A stretch of DNA of 64,000 bases, from positions 1,488,001 through 1,552,000 of the forward strand of contig NHNW01000002.1 of assembly GCA_002786025.1 (NCBI GenBank), given 5' to 3'. Both the position numbers and the translations under genes were made by a program. The notes under the pieces are model-generated. The model was not told the DNA's origin. It saw only the letters and a program-made list of their open reading frames with translations, and did not search any database. This DNA is from Zasmidium citrigriseum (Eukaryota; Ascomycota; Dothideomycetes; Mycosphaerellales; Mycosphaerellaceae). Of the stretch, positions 19,779 to 31,970 are shown piece by piece; position 1 is the first letter of the stretch, and each line of letters opens with the position of its first letter.

Positions 19779-21441
19779 TTAGCAAGTTCATGGCCGGAGG
19801 GTCGGCAATGATGGACGGACGATGAGGCAGTCTGGTGGTTGAAACAGTTGTTCGGTGGATAGGTGGTATTGGTATCTCAGGGGTAGTCTTGTTCCCGTTC
19901 TTGGCGACGAGAGCGGTTGACCGAGAGGTTAGTCGAGATGAATACACCAACAGGATACTGGAAGACGCCCATCTAAGTACTATGAGTTTGCCCGAGATGT
20001 GCAAGAGGGGCTGGATAAGGAGCTCGAGGAGGAGCTGGGGCATAGCGGGTACAAGACTGGAGGCCTGAAGCATGCAGAACTTGGTGAGCACACTCGCAAG
20101 TCGGAAGGCCACCGGAACGTGACTCCAGAGCCCGCGGCTGGCAGCATCTTCGCCGGTCTGCCGTCACCAGGATCGAGTCCATGGGGAGTCGTGGCTGCTT
20201 TGTGCCGGATGGTGTGCAAAGGTATGGTGGGCAGATGAACTCGTCCTTGCTTAAATGGATGGAGTCTGGAGAACGGTGTGCTTCGCTGGAATTTCGGAGG
20301 ACAAATGAAGCTGTTTGTGTCACGGAGATTGCAATGTAGTAGTAGTAATATGTTACGATCATCAATCATGGAAAAGTGAAAGAACGTTGTGGAGCGAAGT
20401 GAGTTATTGTGAGTCCCGAAACCCGGAGAACGGATGACTGGACACGTGACTCGGCAGACCTTCTTTGAGCTTTCGAGCTAGGCCGCATTGGGCCACGCTA
20501 GTGTCGCTGCAGCTCAAAACATCTCGAAGGGTTCGACATCCTTCATCTTTCTTTCCTCAGCTCGTATGCGAATCTCCCAACCACCCCTACATTTTGGCGT
20601 TTGCTAACCATTTCACAGTCTTTGCCGTGAGTCAACACATCCACGAATCTCGCTCGACCACCGCTGACCCTTCACTAGTTTTGGCTTAGGTTTGTCCACC
20701 CGCCCGTCGCTGTCCTGGCATTCTGCTGACCTTCTCCCAGATCAAGTGTAGTATCTGTTCTTTTCAGTTTAATCTCTGAAACGTCGCTACGGCGACATTC
20801 AAGATTATTCTTATTTTTGGCACTGGTCCTGCGGCCGCTGGGCTTGCCTACGTCGCAGGGCACCGTGTCGCTGGTATTGCACTGCCTCCAGCCGACGCGA
20901 ACTTCACTTTTCATCACTGTCTTGGTCTTTGACTGAGCACTGGAGAAGAGGCATCAGCATCATCACCACCTGCATCTGCACCTGCGACACTTCAGCTGCG
21001 ACCGGCGAGACCACGTCGATGACGCCGCCGTGGGGTGTCGCGAGAGCCACCCTCGAGACTGACAGCCACGAGACCATCAAGACCTCCCTCACACGGCGAC
21101 AGCCCATCTTCCAGGCTACATCATGCGACGGCAAGACATGATGCAGCTCTTTGAGACAATGGCCGACCATCGAGTCCGACACGGCTTCAGACAAAGGCGG
21201 TATATTTGGAAGGCTTTGTCTTGACGGAAATGAGACTGCCTGGCCACTGTCTTGCCGTGCCAGACAAAGAACAACTCATAAGCACAGCAGGGCCTCGACA
21301 TCGTGGAATCTTGAGGGAGTATCCTTCATCTCTCATTCACCTCACCATCACCAACAACTCATCCTACGCAGGTCGCAGGATACCATTCAGTCGAGCAGCA
21401 ACAGCATCACCCACCTCACACATCCCTCAAGCGAGATCATT
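19779..21441. other. Intergenic plus long 5' leader
   Basis: About 1.7 kb without a supported gene. The segment from about 20460 is rich in C/T and in short CACC/ATC runs and looks like a long leader or promoter for the gene at 21442. Minus-strand open frames at 19973-20369 are low complexity. Confidence 0.4.
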
Positions 21442-22041
21442 ATGGCACCATCCACCCGCAACGACACCCTCTCAAAGAAAATCGAAACCCTCCAACTCCG
21501 CCTCGCACCCCTCGTGCCCCTCCCCTCCGGCCCACCACACCCCGCCTTCCCCAAGACGCTGATGGCCTTCCACCTCCTCACCGAAGACGAGCTCGACAGC
21601 ATTGCCCACTACTACCACCAATCCACGCCCGGGCCCTGGACACACCATTACCCCGCCAACATGAACTGGGACAAAGACTTCCTCGCCAAGCCCGCTCCCA
21701 CCCCCAAGACGCCCCGCCGCCACAGCAAACAACTGTCCGCGGACGAGAACATCTGGCTGGAGGATCTGATGAAGACGGTGGAGGACTTGCAGGGGGCGCC
21801 GACGCTGGCGTCGCAGAATGAGGGCACGGGACGGAACCCTTATGCGGGACTTTCGGATAAGGAGAGGATAAGGATTAAGAGGAGGAAGGTGGGGAAGTTT
21901 ATTGGCCTTGTGGGGATGGAGACGCCGGTGGAGGAGATTGCGGGACGGATTCAGGCGAGTCTTGATCGTGCGGTGGAGAGGGGTACGGAGGAGTTGAGGA
22001 GGAATGAGGAGATTATGCTTAGGAGGACGAAGATGGTGTGA
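21442..22041 (+). CDS. Conserved-looking hypothetical protein, 199 residues
   Basis: A single-exon protein I do not recognise. I chose the ATG at 21442 (MAPSTRNDTLSKKIETLQLR) because codon use changes sharply there and the upstream in-frame extension resembles leader sequence. Visible parts are an N-terminal coiled-coil-like helix, a proline-rich segment, TEDELDSIAHYYHQ, a tryptophan motif PANMNWDKDFLAKP, a basic patch RIRIKRRKVGKFIGL, and a C-terminal charged helix. It is probably a nuclear or cytosolic protein; no enzyme motif or membrane span is visible. The third-position composition changes from C-rich to G-rich about half way, as seen in several genes in this window. Confidence 0.7.
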   Translation: MAPSTRNDTLSKKIETLQLRLAPLVPLPSGPPHPAFPKTLMAFHLLTEDELDSIAHYYHQSTPGPWTHHYPANMNWDKDFLAKPAPTPKTPRRHSKQLSADENIWLEDLMKTVEDLQGAPTLASQNEGTGRNPYAGLSDKERIRIKRRKVGKFIGLVGMETPVEEIAGRIQASLDRAVERGTEELRRNEEIMLRRTKMV

Positions 22042-22102
22042 ATAAAGCTGCGAAGAGAGGCTTGTCAGCGGGTTGTAGATACTTGGGTTGCATTGTACAT
22101 GA

Positions 22103-23141
22103 TTAGAGCGTTTCTTTGAGAATAGCTACATCGTCCCAGCCTTCGTTTTTTGCTTGTATCTTCATGCTTTCTAGCACTCGGGCTTTGACGTTCTTGTCTC
22201 GCACGTCGAGGCCTGTGAAGGCTCCGTGGGTGCTTTCGAACTCGTGTGGACGGAGGGCTTGCCACATCGTCATCAACGCCGCGGGTGGCAGCGGTATCAT
22301 ATTGGGGATGGACCACATGAAAGCAAATGAAGTCGTTCCTGGAGGCCGGTCGACATGGTATAAGGCAGACTAATTGCCAATGTCAGCAAAACCTCCATCA
22401 CCTCCACTCCAGCATCAACCTACTGGAACAGTCACAAGCGTATCCGCAATAAACAACTTCCTATCCCAAAGCAACACCAAACTCCCGGGAAAATGGCCCC
22501 CAGTCTACCCCAAACATCAGCATCCCCAACCTCCCATCACCTGACCGACTCAACTCACCTTAATGGCCAAAACCCCCTCCACAACCTCCTCAACAACTCC
22601 CTCCATAAACCTCCTCACACCCTCCCAATCATCCCTACAAAACCACTCCTCATCATCCCTCGCCGTGAACACCGGACACCCAAACGTCCTCGCCCAATCC
22701 AAATGCGTCGTATAATAGTGCGGATGGCTAATCACAATCGCCTTAAGGCCGCCTTTGGACTTGATGAAGTTCTCGGTTTCTTCGTCGAGGTAGGTGATGC
22801 AGTCCCAGAGGATGTTGCCGGCGGGGGTTTCGAGCAGGATGCAGCGTTGGCCGATGCCGAACTTGGGCGTTGTGGTTATGGATGTCATTCGCGGGTCCCC
22901 GGTGTCGGGGGTGAAGGTGTTTTTGTGGTTGCCGCGGAGTCTGGACAGGGAGGTCCAGGATTGCCCTGTGGGTGGGACGTATTGGCGAGGGTCCTTGGGT
23001 TTGCTATGAGTGATGTGTGGTGATGGTGGTGGAGGAGAGGCTCACATCGCAGATTTTACATCCTTTCGGCGGGGAGTCGGCGGGGAGGTCGAATTGCGTG
23101 CCGCAGGCGACGCAGATGAGGAGATCTTCTGAAGTCTGCAT
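22103..23141 (-). CDS. MBL-fold metallo-hydrolase with N-terminal zinc ribbon
   Basis: Predicted metallo-beta-lactamase-fold hydrolase of 292 residues built from four exons: 23046-23141, 22559-22993, 22424-22504 and 22103-22369. The introns are 52-54 nt and all phase 0. Exon 1 has a zinc-ribbon-like start (CVACGTQF...CKICD) that joins directly to DPRQYVPPTGQSW. The MBL core shows NILWDCITYLDEE and the metal motif as SHPHYYTTHLDW; two histidines of the normal HxHxDH are in place, while the DH pair is replaced, as is typical of this fungal subgroup. Later exons give TGGHFPGSLVLLW and IADTLVTVPS, then FMWSIPNMIPLPP and FESTHGAF. The substrate is unknown. The first acceptor (cccaag) is inferred from the family sequence, since the nearer tag would break the frame. 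Confidence 0.82.
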
Positions 23142-24329
23142 TTCTTTGCGGGAGATGAGGTTGGAAGAGATGGTAGAATTGATACTTGCCTTTTGCTGTG
23201 GCGATAGGGTGAGTGACTCCTCATCATCATCATTCGCGCCCTCCGCGGTCCGATCCCAGCAGCTTTCTCCCACTTTTGCCCACCTTCGCTTTCGCTTCAT
23301 CTTCATCTTCTCTCATCACCGCACATCATCAAGACCATCTTACGAGCGACACGGCAGCAGATGGCCGCGAGCAGTGATTGAGATGCGAAGGCGAGTGTTT
23401 CGAGGTTCTGGATTCTGGAAGTCCTCCTGTCGCATCTCCGGGCGGATTCGGCATGGATCTGACCTTCGTTGGTGATAGCCCAACGGCGAGCGTTGATATC
23501 GTCTTTCTTTTCTGGGCGTGGAGAGATTCGAAACGGGAGCGCTGTGTGCATTGGACGAAAGAGGAATATCCGCCTTTTCTGGCGAATTGGAACTGATGGA
23601 ATCGAATAGTGATTCATCCTCAAGAAGCGCCAAAGTGAGCGTCTTGGAAAGCAGACTGCCTCGAAGACTTCAGCCATCTCGAAGAATCCGCCTCTTCGCT
23701 TCTCTCATCTCGCAAGATCTGCTGTCTTTCGAGCAAAAGGAGCAAACTTCGCGCGGAAACATGGTGACTTTCTCCAGGAGAAGTTCAGTATACGAATCTT
23801 TGCGAGGCCGCGAGGCGTCAGCGCAAGGCCCTCACACAAAATACGCACAGCACGGCATGAACAACCCGAACCTCGGACACAACTGTGCAGCGTCTTCACA
23901 AAAGGCCGTTGGCATCATGCCTATTTCATCCATTTCACAGAAGACATCATCTCTGATTCGCCGCAAACCGACTTCATATCTCAAAACAGCTTCAAAGTTT
24001 GCGCCTTCCCTCTTTGGACACCCCTAAACTGCGTGGACTTCACCTCTTCCTTCGACTGGACTCGCAGTCAAGCTCCAACGTTCACGGTGAGCTTGACTGA
24101 AGATCAAAATGTAACATACCGACTTGCCATGTGGCGCCCTTGCGAGGTAGGAGAAAGAGAGGAAACTTGCTCGTTTCGTACCGTACTTCACGTCTTGTCC
24201 TGCCCCTCAGCTTCAACCACAGAAGAAAGAATATGCGATTTTGAAACACATCCAGCCTGACGAAAACTCCGAACGTCCAGGACGAGAGGCCCGACCGTAC
24301 ATACAGAGCTCGACCTTGAAACCGCCACG
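23142..24329. other. Intergenic, no supported gene
   Basis: About 1.2 kb between divergent genes. The plus-strand open frame 23518-24027 and the minus-strand open frame 23303-23677 show no domain. Both flanking promoters must lie here. Confidence 0.45.
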
Positions 24330-25678
24330 ATGTATCTCCTCCCCCGCCACCCCTTCACCGACCCGAGCGAAAACGACCACAGCGTCTACGTCGGTATCAC
24401 AGCCATCCTCCTTGTCTGCTTCACGACCCTAACCCTCGCCTTACGAATCTGGGTCCGATGGGGCAAATACAGCTGGGACGATGCCTCGGTCTTCATGGCG
24501 CAAGCTCTCGCATACGGACAATTCGCGAGCGTGATTGCGTCGCTGGTGTTAGGAATGGGGAAGACGTGGAGTGCGATTCCAGACGAGAAGCAGCAGAAGA
24601 TTGCGACTGTGGGTATTCTCAATGAGAGCATTGAGACTTCGGGGTACTGATGATGTTGTAGAACCTCACCGCGGCGAAAGTTCTGTATATCATGGTCCTC
24701 GGATTCTTGAAGATGGGTGTAACATGGCCACTAAGGAGACTGTTCAAGCGCATGGGGAAGAGAGTGCCTGTCATCGCTTGTACGGTACTCATGGGCACGG
24801 AAGCAGTCTGGACGTTGGCGTCGATTATCGTACTATCGATTAGCTGCCCGCCAGATCATATTCTGCCTTCGACCACACCAAAGAACTCCTGTTCTTTCGG
24901 GGTATGTATTGAAGAGGATGAATGGGAGGATGCTGTACTGATTTCAATTAGCCACAACGCTGGGGCGTCGTAACAATCGTCGACATAATCCAAGAACTCG
25001 GCATCGCAATCCTCTCCATGGTCCTCCTCTCAATGCTCAAACGCAAAATCAGCAAAGAGGAACACCTCACCTCGCTCCTCGCCTTCGCGCTCCGTCCAGG
25101 GTACCTACCTCACCTCCTGCCCTCAAAACCGCACTAACCTCCTTCACAGAATCATCATCTTCGCCATCCTCGCCTACATCGCCCGCGTCACCACAATCAA
25201 CACCCGCTACGCTCCAACCTCCGCCGGCCACAGCCTGAGCTACACCAACGTGCAACTCTGGCAAGAAGTCCAACTCACCTACTCCCTCTTCACCGCCACG
25301 CTCCCCTTCGTGCTAGGTTTCATGCGCAATTTCGATACCAACAACACGCAAAACCGCTCGTCCATGTCCGCGGCTATGATCCTTGGTGCGTCGAAGCTCG
25401 CTTCTCGGACAGGCACCGCGCATAGCAAGCACGCTCCTGTGGGCGGGTTTGTAAGGAGGGGGACTGCCGGGAGTGAGATGAGGCCGGGCGTTGTGCGCAT
25501 GCCGAGTATGCCGGATGATGTGCATAAGTGGGATCAGCCGGTCAAGTACTCGGTTAAGATTTATTCGGCGGATGAGGAGAGGGGGGTTGAGAGGACGAGG
25601 GTTGTGGCGAGGGACAGTGATGAGATGATTATAAGGAGGAATGATACGATTATTGTGCATGAGGATGAGAAGGTTTGA
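24330..25678 (+). CDS. Fungal rhodopsin-like / PTH11-like integral membrane protein
   Basis: A 398-residue multi-span membrane protein. Exons are 24330-24608, 24662-24901, 24952-25100 and 25150-25678, with introns of 49-53 nt. Hydrophobic spans include GITAILLVCFTTLTLALRIW, VLYIMVLGFLKMGVTWPL, VPVIACTVLMGTEAVWTLAS, ELGIAILSMVLLSML and FAILAYIARV. The first loop has the family's RWGKYSWDDASVFMAQ, corresponding to the conserved tryptophan-aspartate pair of the DUF3328/rhodopsin-like family typified by plant-pathogen PTH11 receptors. A conserved Cys pair (SCPPD, NSCSF) sits in an outer loop. The C-terminal tail is long, basic and Ser/Thr-rich. A signalling or receptor role is inferred from the family. 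Confidence 0.82.
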
Positions 25679-25857
25679 AGGGTGTGTGCTTCTTGATTGG
25701 GAGAGCTTGGCGTTGACGGGAGTTCGAGGTATTGTTGCCGCGATGAGTGTTGGGACGGGATTGGGTCTTGTGGAGCATCAAGGTGCGGATGGGATGGGTT
25801 GAGCGTCGACTCGGGTTTATGAGTGATGATAGAGCTTCTAGACCCCTTGATATTAAT

Positions 25858-26969
25858 CTATCTCGCGTGCACGAGCATTTGCTCGTAGAGATCTGTGGGA
25901 ATCTTCCGTGCGAAGTTGACGGTGTAGTCGATGACCTTGCGTGCTCGTAGCGGCTTGAAGTCGGGCTTTGGTCTAGCAATGCATTAGCGAGATCAAGTAA
26001 GACCATCACGGAGGTAACTCACGTTGGGCTGTTCAGTAGCGAGTCTCGGATAAGAACCAGCTGCGACACAATACAAAGCAAGTTCAGGTGAGGTCCATAG
26101 GCGAAGAGAAAATCCCACAGCATAAGCACATCCGGCAGAGGTGGCGTGCAGGCGCATAATGTGAGCACACTAGGGAAGGCGTATATCTCCGCCTTCATAC
26201 CCTTGGAGGCAAGATGGGAGGCCAGCTTTGGGTCCACAATCTCCAGGATCTGATCCACCAGTGCCAGTCCCTTGTGCACACCTTCCATACTTCCTCGTAC
26301 ATATCCCGGACACTCCTTCGTGATGAATGCGTCGAATGCGGTGAATGCCTGAGCTTCGCTCCTGGCGGCATAGAGGAAAGGCGCTGCGAGGACGTTCATT
26401 CCCTGGACGTAGGATACAGCGCTTGCATCGCCGCCGGCTTCAGATCCATCCGTGCCTGTGACCGAGCCTTGTACATTGCGTGATACTGGAGAGTTGAAGA
26501 GGTCCTCATTGCCATCTAGACTCTTGGGTACGCCTAGTGTAGGAGGCGATTTCCAGCCATTGACGCGGGCTTCGTTTGCTTCATGGAGTTTCCAGGCGAC
26601 CGCATTCAAGACTCTCGTCAGACTGTTCTCTGTCACCCGCCGCCGGAATAGAGGATCTGTCGTGAGTGTGCGAAAGGTATCATTCCGGATTTTCTCGTAT
26701 GCGGGCGATGCGCCTGTTAGGACCAGATTCCGGTAGTCGTCTGTTTTTGTCGGAGGCGCGTTCAGTAGGATCAGCCATACGTAGATGCGCAATTCGGACT
26801 ATCAAATGAAATCAGAAAATACATCTTCCATCATATAGTATCAACATACCATGCCATCGTGGTTAGCCGGAATGCCATCTAGTAGGACAATCCGCCGCAG
26901 TTCCTCCAAGCCGGCGAGGTGGTCACCGTCCGGCGGGCCCCTTTGGATTAGCGACTCGAGGTGGGCCAT
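25858..26969 (-). CDS. bub2: Mitotic-exit GTPase-activating protein Bub2 (TBC domain)
   Basis: Rab-type GAP-domain protein that, with Bfa1/Byr4, holds the Tem1/Spg1 GTPase off at the spindle pole in yeasts. Exons are 26850-26969, 26023-26798 and 25858-25972; introns of 51 and 50 nt restore IPANHDGM|SELRIYVWLILL and SPT|PKPDFKPLRAR. The protein is 336 residues, close to yeast Bub2 (306) and Cdc16. The TBC signatures are clear: SYVQGMNVLAAPFLYA, CPGYVRGSMEGVHKG, AEIYAFPSVLTLCACTPPLP and LWDFLFAYGPHLNLLC. The catalytic-arginine finger of TBC GAPs usually lies in an IxxDxxR motif before SYVQG; here that stretch holds a long Ser/Gly-rich insert, so GAP chemistry may use the glutamine finger of YVQGM. 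The C-terminus is short and ends in VHAR. Confidence 0.92.
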
Positions 26970-27915
26970 GTCTTCAAACCCGGATCAGGATGACGACGGC
27001 AAAGAAGAATCTGGAGCCGCGCGACGGAGATTAGTTTCTGGTGATGTCGTCAAAAGTGGTTCGGTGGAGGTGGTCGGTGGTCGGGGCCAAGCGCGCGTCT
27101 CTTTGACGCGTGCGTTGGCGTCGTTGCCGAGCAACGCGCTTGCCGACCGACAGGCCGCACTTTGAGATTCAACTCCAACATCACATTCGACATCATATCA
27201 CTACAGAATGCAGCATCATGACCGTCAAGACGTTCTTCGAGGTCGCAACGACTGCTCGAATTCGGAACGAACTAATTTGTCCCAAAAATGCCTCATCCAA
27301 ACAGACTCTCGCCAAGATCTCCGCTGGTACGGGCCATCGCACGTGAACTTGTGCTACCAAGAAACGAAGAAACGTGGCAGAGCCTGGTTTGACATGGCGA
27401 TCACGGCGCCGGCCATGCGACCGCGAAAGGCTGTACAGACTTCATCATGTGCACACGTTGGCGGTATGCGCGGTTCATCTCAGTGCTACGGCCTTGCTCG
27501 GAGTACCGACAGGCCAGCGGGGCAGCGTATGAAGCGGACATCGTGGACAAGTCCTGGGAATTCGCCCAACAACACATCGACGAGGACAACGATAATATTT
27601 CGAATGGTGGGTTCGTTGGCGAGCAAATGTGTTATCGGAACAGGATTACAGACGACCTTTTTATAAGTTGGCTCTGAGTTCTGACAGTACTGTCACGAAC
27701 TCTGGATATACCGGAGATTGGAAACCAACAGCTTTTTGTTAAATCAGAAGTCCATCCAAATGCCATCACGCTGGCAAGTCGCAGTCATCACCAATGGCAA
27801 CCTCGTCCAGCTGTCTCAAATGTGTTGGAGGAGCAGATGATCAGACAACGTCTTCTCCATTGTATCTCCGTACTTGCGGTGAGGTCGTTTTATGCGATTG
27901 CCCGGATGAAGCTAG
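26970..27915. other. Intergenic, no supported gene
   Basis: Short open frames (27208-27666, 27447-27677, 27794-28090) were inspected, but none has a recognisable domain or a consistent splice pattern. Exons of the frameshifted gene that follows may lie here. Confidence 0.4.
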
Positions 27916-28336
27916 GCCAATTCCGGGCTGTCGTCTCAACCTCTTCCCAGAGACAAAGAAACTCTGGCATGCATTCCCGGCACAACAAAGACAGCCTGCC
28001 AGCAGCAAATGCTTTTGCACCTCCTCAAGACACTCAAGAAAATCTTCGTCGATGCTTCTCGCGCGAGAAGACTTGTGGCGTCAGAGATAAGATGGCTTTT
28101 CCTCGCGATCAGACGTTTCGAAGCCAGCCGCACGCGTTTGATGGGTGATCAGAATGACGCCTTCGTCCAGACTCTTGATTGGGTTCAGGCGGTCCCCCGA
28201 TGAATTCAACGAGGCCTTGGCTCACCCACGAGGGTATACCTGTGGACCCAAACCCTATGGCGTGATGAGAGCTAAGAACGAAAGGGACGACAGCCCTCCA
28301 CCGTACTCCGACCAGCCGCTGGAGGATTCGTCATGA
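27916..28336 (+). pseudogene. Possible frameshifted small gene
   Basis: Two adjoining open frames read like one coding sequence interrupted by a single-base shift. The left frame, after a possible acceptor ctag at 27915, gives a basic amphipathic region including MLLHLLKTLKKIFVDASR and TRLMGDQNDAFVQTLDW, then stops at 28201. The right frame begins around DEFNEALAHPRGY and continues through GPKPYGVMRAKNERDDSPPPY to a stop at 28336. The switch falls at a run of five C (28194-28198); four C would make one continuous frame. The end of the protein, with its PPPY motif (a possible ligand for WW-domain ubiquitin ligases), looks genuine. The family is not recognised and the 5' exons are not found. 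It may be a pseudogene, a sequencing error, or chance. Confidence 0.4.
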
Positions 28337-28943
28337 GAGGCGACCACCGCTCTGAAACACACGTCAATCTGAGAAAACTTCGTGCGAACCGCTCCTCGAC
28401 CTCCTCGTCGACACCTCTTCTCTTATATACCTGGCCGTCAGACGCATCCTGAACCTTGTGTCACGATCCGACGTGCCGACAACGTTGCGACCTCCTATCA
28501 CCACGATACGCCATTGGAGCGACGACCACGACCCCCAGAGCACGACAACGCACGACAGGCACCATCTGTGCCACATCGCTTGAGAGAGCCTCACTTGCTG
28601 TGATCGGCCTGTGCTTGTGCAGAAAGGGCGTCGAGCTCGCCACTGCCAGTCTGTCGTGATTGTTCGCAATCCCCCATCCTGGGCCGCTTACCGCGCTCCC
28701 AACCCTCTGGCGCTTCCTCCTCTGCTGCAGCGCACCAATCTCGTCTGATCTAGGCCATCTTAGATCGTCCGCTGCCCTGCATAGTGTGGGCGAAGGTAAC
28801 TGGGCGTTGCTCGGTCGAGAGCGGCCGCCAGTCCAAGCAGACCAAGCTCCGAGGGTATTCTTGGGTGTTGAACGCCCTATAAGAATATTCTCTTGGGTGC
28901 TTGAGTGACCGGGCTTGTCGTACCTGCCGTCATCTCCTTCAGC
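28337..28943. other. Upstream region of the sulfate transporter
   Basis: About 600 bp with no gene. A long minus-strand open frame across it overlaps the transporter coding region and is a shadow. It is likely promoter and leader. Confidence 0.5.
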
Positions 28944-31548
28944 ATGTCTTCGACAAGCACCAAGGTTGGCCATGGCCTGGCGAAGGCTCTTGGTATCAAG
29001 CTTGACTACCGCAACGAGACGGGCGCGTCGAAGCTGACCCGAGGCGAATCCGTCTTTTCCGTCGACAGTTCCGACAGTTACATCGAAGACGAGCCCACTG
29101 CCGTCGAATGGCTTCAATCGATTGTCCCAACATGGCACCAGGTCCTCACCTACCTTCACAATCTCTTCCCGTTCACGAAATGGATTGGACGATACAACCT
29201 GCAATGGCTCGCTGGAGATCTGGTTGCTGGCATCACGGTCGGAGCTGTGGTCGTTCCACAGGGTATGGCATACGCCAAACTCGCTGAGCTTCCTGTCCAA
29301 TTCGGCCTCTACTCATCGTTTATGGGAGTCCTCATCTACTGGTTCTTTGCTACCTCCAAGGATATCACCATTGGCGTAAGTTTGGCCATTATCAAATCTC
29401 AAGATCGTCCTTGCTGACATTCAAAAGCCTGTCGCGGTCATGTCCAAGATCACCGGCAACGTCGTCCTCAAAGTCCAGGCAGAGCGACCCGATATTCCAC
29501 CCCACGTCGTGGCATCCGCGCTCGCCATCATCGCGGGCGCAATCGTCTGCTTCATTGGTCTGATCCGCCTGGGTTGGCTTGTCGAGCTTATCTCTCTACC
29601 GGCTATCTCTGCCTTCATGACCGGATCCGCGATCAATATCTGCGTTGGACAAGTACCGACTATGATGGGCATCAGCAGCAAGTTAGTCGACAACCGTGCG
29701 TCAACCTATCTTGTGGTCATCAACACGTTGAAGCACCTTGGAGCCACGAAGCTCGACGCTGCCTTGGGTCTTACAGCGCTCACCATGCTCTACTTGATCA
29801 GGTTCACCTTCAACTGGCTGGCGAAGCATCGACCACAGCAGCGGAAGCTCTGGTTCTTCTGCAACACGCTGCGAACGGTCTTTGTCATCTTGCTTTACAC
29901 TCTAATCAGCTGGCTGGTTAACCTGCACCTGCCGGGCCACGACGCCACGAAGTCGCCATTCAAGCTCCTGGGCACCGTCCCGCGAGGCTTCAAGAATGCC
30001 GCTGTTCCCACCGTTAACACCGATATCATCAGCCTCTTCGCGAGTGAGCTGCCTGCTTCGGTAATTGTCCTCCTCATCGAACACATTTCCATCTCGAAAT
30101 CCTTCGGGCGAGTCAACAACTACACGATCGATCCGTCACAGGAACTTGTCGCTATCGGCGTCACGAACCTTCTCGGACCATTCTTGGGCGCCTACCCAGC
30201 GACTGGATCCTTCTCCCGAACCGCGATCAAATCGAAGGCTGGTGTGCGGACTCCATTCGCAGGTGTGATCACCGCTGTCGTGGTGCTTCTGGCAATCTAT
30301 GCCCTTCCAGCAGTCTTCTTCTACATTCCGAATGCCGCCCTCAGTGGTGTCATCATTCACGCCGTGGGAGATTTGATTACCCCTCCAAACACCGTCTACC
30401 AATTCTGGCGTGTGTCGCCTTTGGAAGTCGTCATCTTCTTCGCTGGTGTCATTGTCACCGTCTTCACCACGATCGAGATTGGAGTTTACGTGACGATCAG
30501 CACTTCCATGGCGCTGTTCTTGTACCGAGTCTTCAAGGCTCAAGGACGCTTCTTAGGCCGCGTCAAGGTTCACTCGGTCATTGGTGACCACCTGATCGAA
30601 GGCCAGGACAACAAGGGAGGCACCATGAGATTAGGTGCAGACACCGACCCAGACAAGTCTGCTAGAAACGTTTTCCTGCCTATCGATCACCGCGACGGCT
30701 CCAACCCTTCGATTCGTCCGCAGCATCCCTACCCCGGCATCTTCATCTACCGGTTCTCCGAGGGCTTCAACTACCCCAATGCGAACCATTATCTTGACCA
30801 CCTTGTGAGCACGATCTTCAAGGAGACGCAACGCACCAACCCGCACAGTTTCCCACGTGTTGGCGACAGACCATGGAATGACCCAGGTCCAAGGAAGGGC
30901 AAGGAAATCGACATTGCGGACACAAGACCGACACTGAAAGCGGTCATCCTTGACTTCTCTTCCGTCAACAACGTTGACCTCACCACGGTCCAAAACTTGA
31001 TCGATGTTCGGAACCAGCTCGATCGTTACACCGCACCCGAGCGAGTACAGTGGCACTTTGCCTGCATTAACAATCGCTGGACGAAGCGTGCCTTGGCCGC
31101 TGGCGGGTTTGGATTCCCTGCGACCGACGATGAAGGCTTCCACCGATGGAAACCAATCTTTAGCGTTGCGGAGATGGGTGGCTCTTTCAGCGCCGCCGCT
31201 CAAGCAGAAGAAGAAGAGAACAAGGAATTGCGACGACAACAATCGAAGGATGTGGAGCACGGACAACGAGAGGTCGACAGCATCAACATCTCCGACAGCG
31301 GATCGTCTGATATCAATGCCCAGCTCAAGAAGCACCAGGCATATAATGAAGCAGGCAATGGCGTCAAGGTTGCGGTCGTGCATGGTCTCAACCGACCTTT
31401 CTTCCACATCGACTTGACCAGCGCTCTGCAAAGCGCGGTCCACAACCTCGAAGCACACGCCGGGAAGCACCACCAACAGGACCACGGCGTGGAGATGGAG
31501 CCCGAGCAAGTCGAGCATGACCCTGCGACCAAGGGTAGCTCTGCATGA
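28944..31548 (+). CDS. Sulfate permease, SulP family with C-terminal STAS domain
   Basis: An 850-residue plasma-membrane anion transporter, most likely for sulfate uptake. Exons are 28944-29375 and 29428-31548; the 52 nt intron (gtaagt...ttcaaaag) is phase 0. The SulP signature is present: AGDLVAGITVGAVVVPQGMAYA followed by LPVQFGLYSSF, then VAVMSKITGN. There are about 10-12 hydrophobic spans up to about residue 530. The motif PATGSFSRTAIKSKAGVRTP is the conserved family loop. The cytoplasmic STAS domain (about 580-800) has a split anti-sigma-like core, VILDFSSVNNVDLTTVQNLI. The C-terminus carries an acidic/Gln-rich insert and a His-rich end. The closest well-known relatives are yeast Sul1/Sul2 and Aspergillus sB. 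Regulation by sulfur limitation is known for the family but no site is evident. Confidence 0.92.
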
Positions 31549-31970
31549 TGATTTAGCGTGTTGTGTGCTGTTTCTTCCTACTATACATACTTGTGAGATG
31601 TGACGGCTGCAGGGTCCCTCTATAACAGACCAGATAAAATGATACCATAGCGTTCTTCCTGATGTGCATGGACAAAGAATAGATCTTCTTGCAGATCTCG
31701 CTGCCCGAGAGGCGTGTGTTTGAAGTTTCACCAACCAAACTTTGCGCCTCCGATGTTGGTGTGGGGCAGGCACGTGAGGCGCTGACTTGGTTGTGCTCCC
31801 GTGCAACGCATTCCTCTTTTACTTACGCACATCTCTTCTTCGTTTCTAACAAACATTTCTCAGCAGCATCATACCATCGGAATATCATCAGAAAGCTACG
31901 GACATACCACCACAGTTGCAACACCACGCCCTATCTAAAGACCTCACAGAACGAGCAAAGAGACACCAAC
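31549..31970. other. Intergenic / leader
   Basis: About 420 bp holding the transporter 3' end and the leader of the next plus-strand gene. An in-frame open stretch runs upstream of 31971, but codon use and the ATG context (accaacatggcc) favour 31971 as the start. Confidence 0.5.

Noticed and set aside
20327..20350. AT-rich gtagtagtaat microrepeat as an origin or mobile-element end
   Set aside because: Too short, no target-site duplication, no associated gene.
30631..31806. 391-residue minus-strand open frame
   Set aside because: It is the antisense shadow of the sulfate transporter's C-terminal half, which has clear domain evidence on the plus strand.
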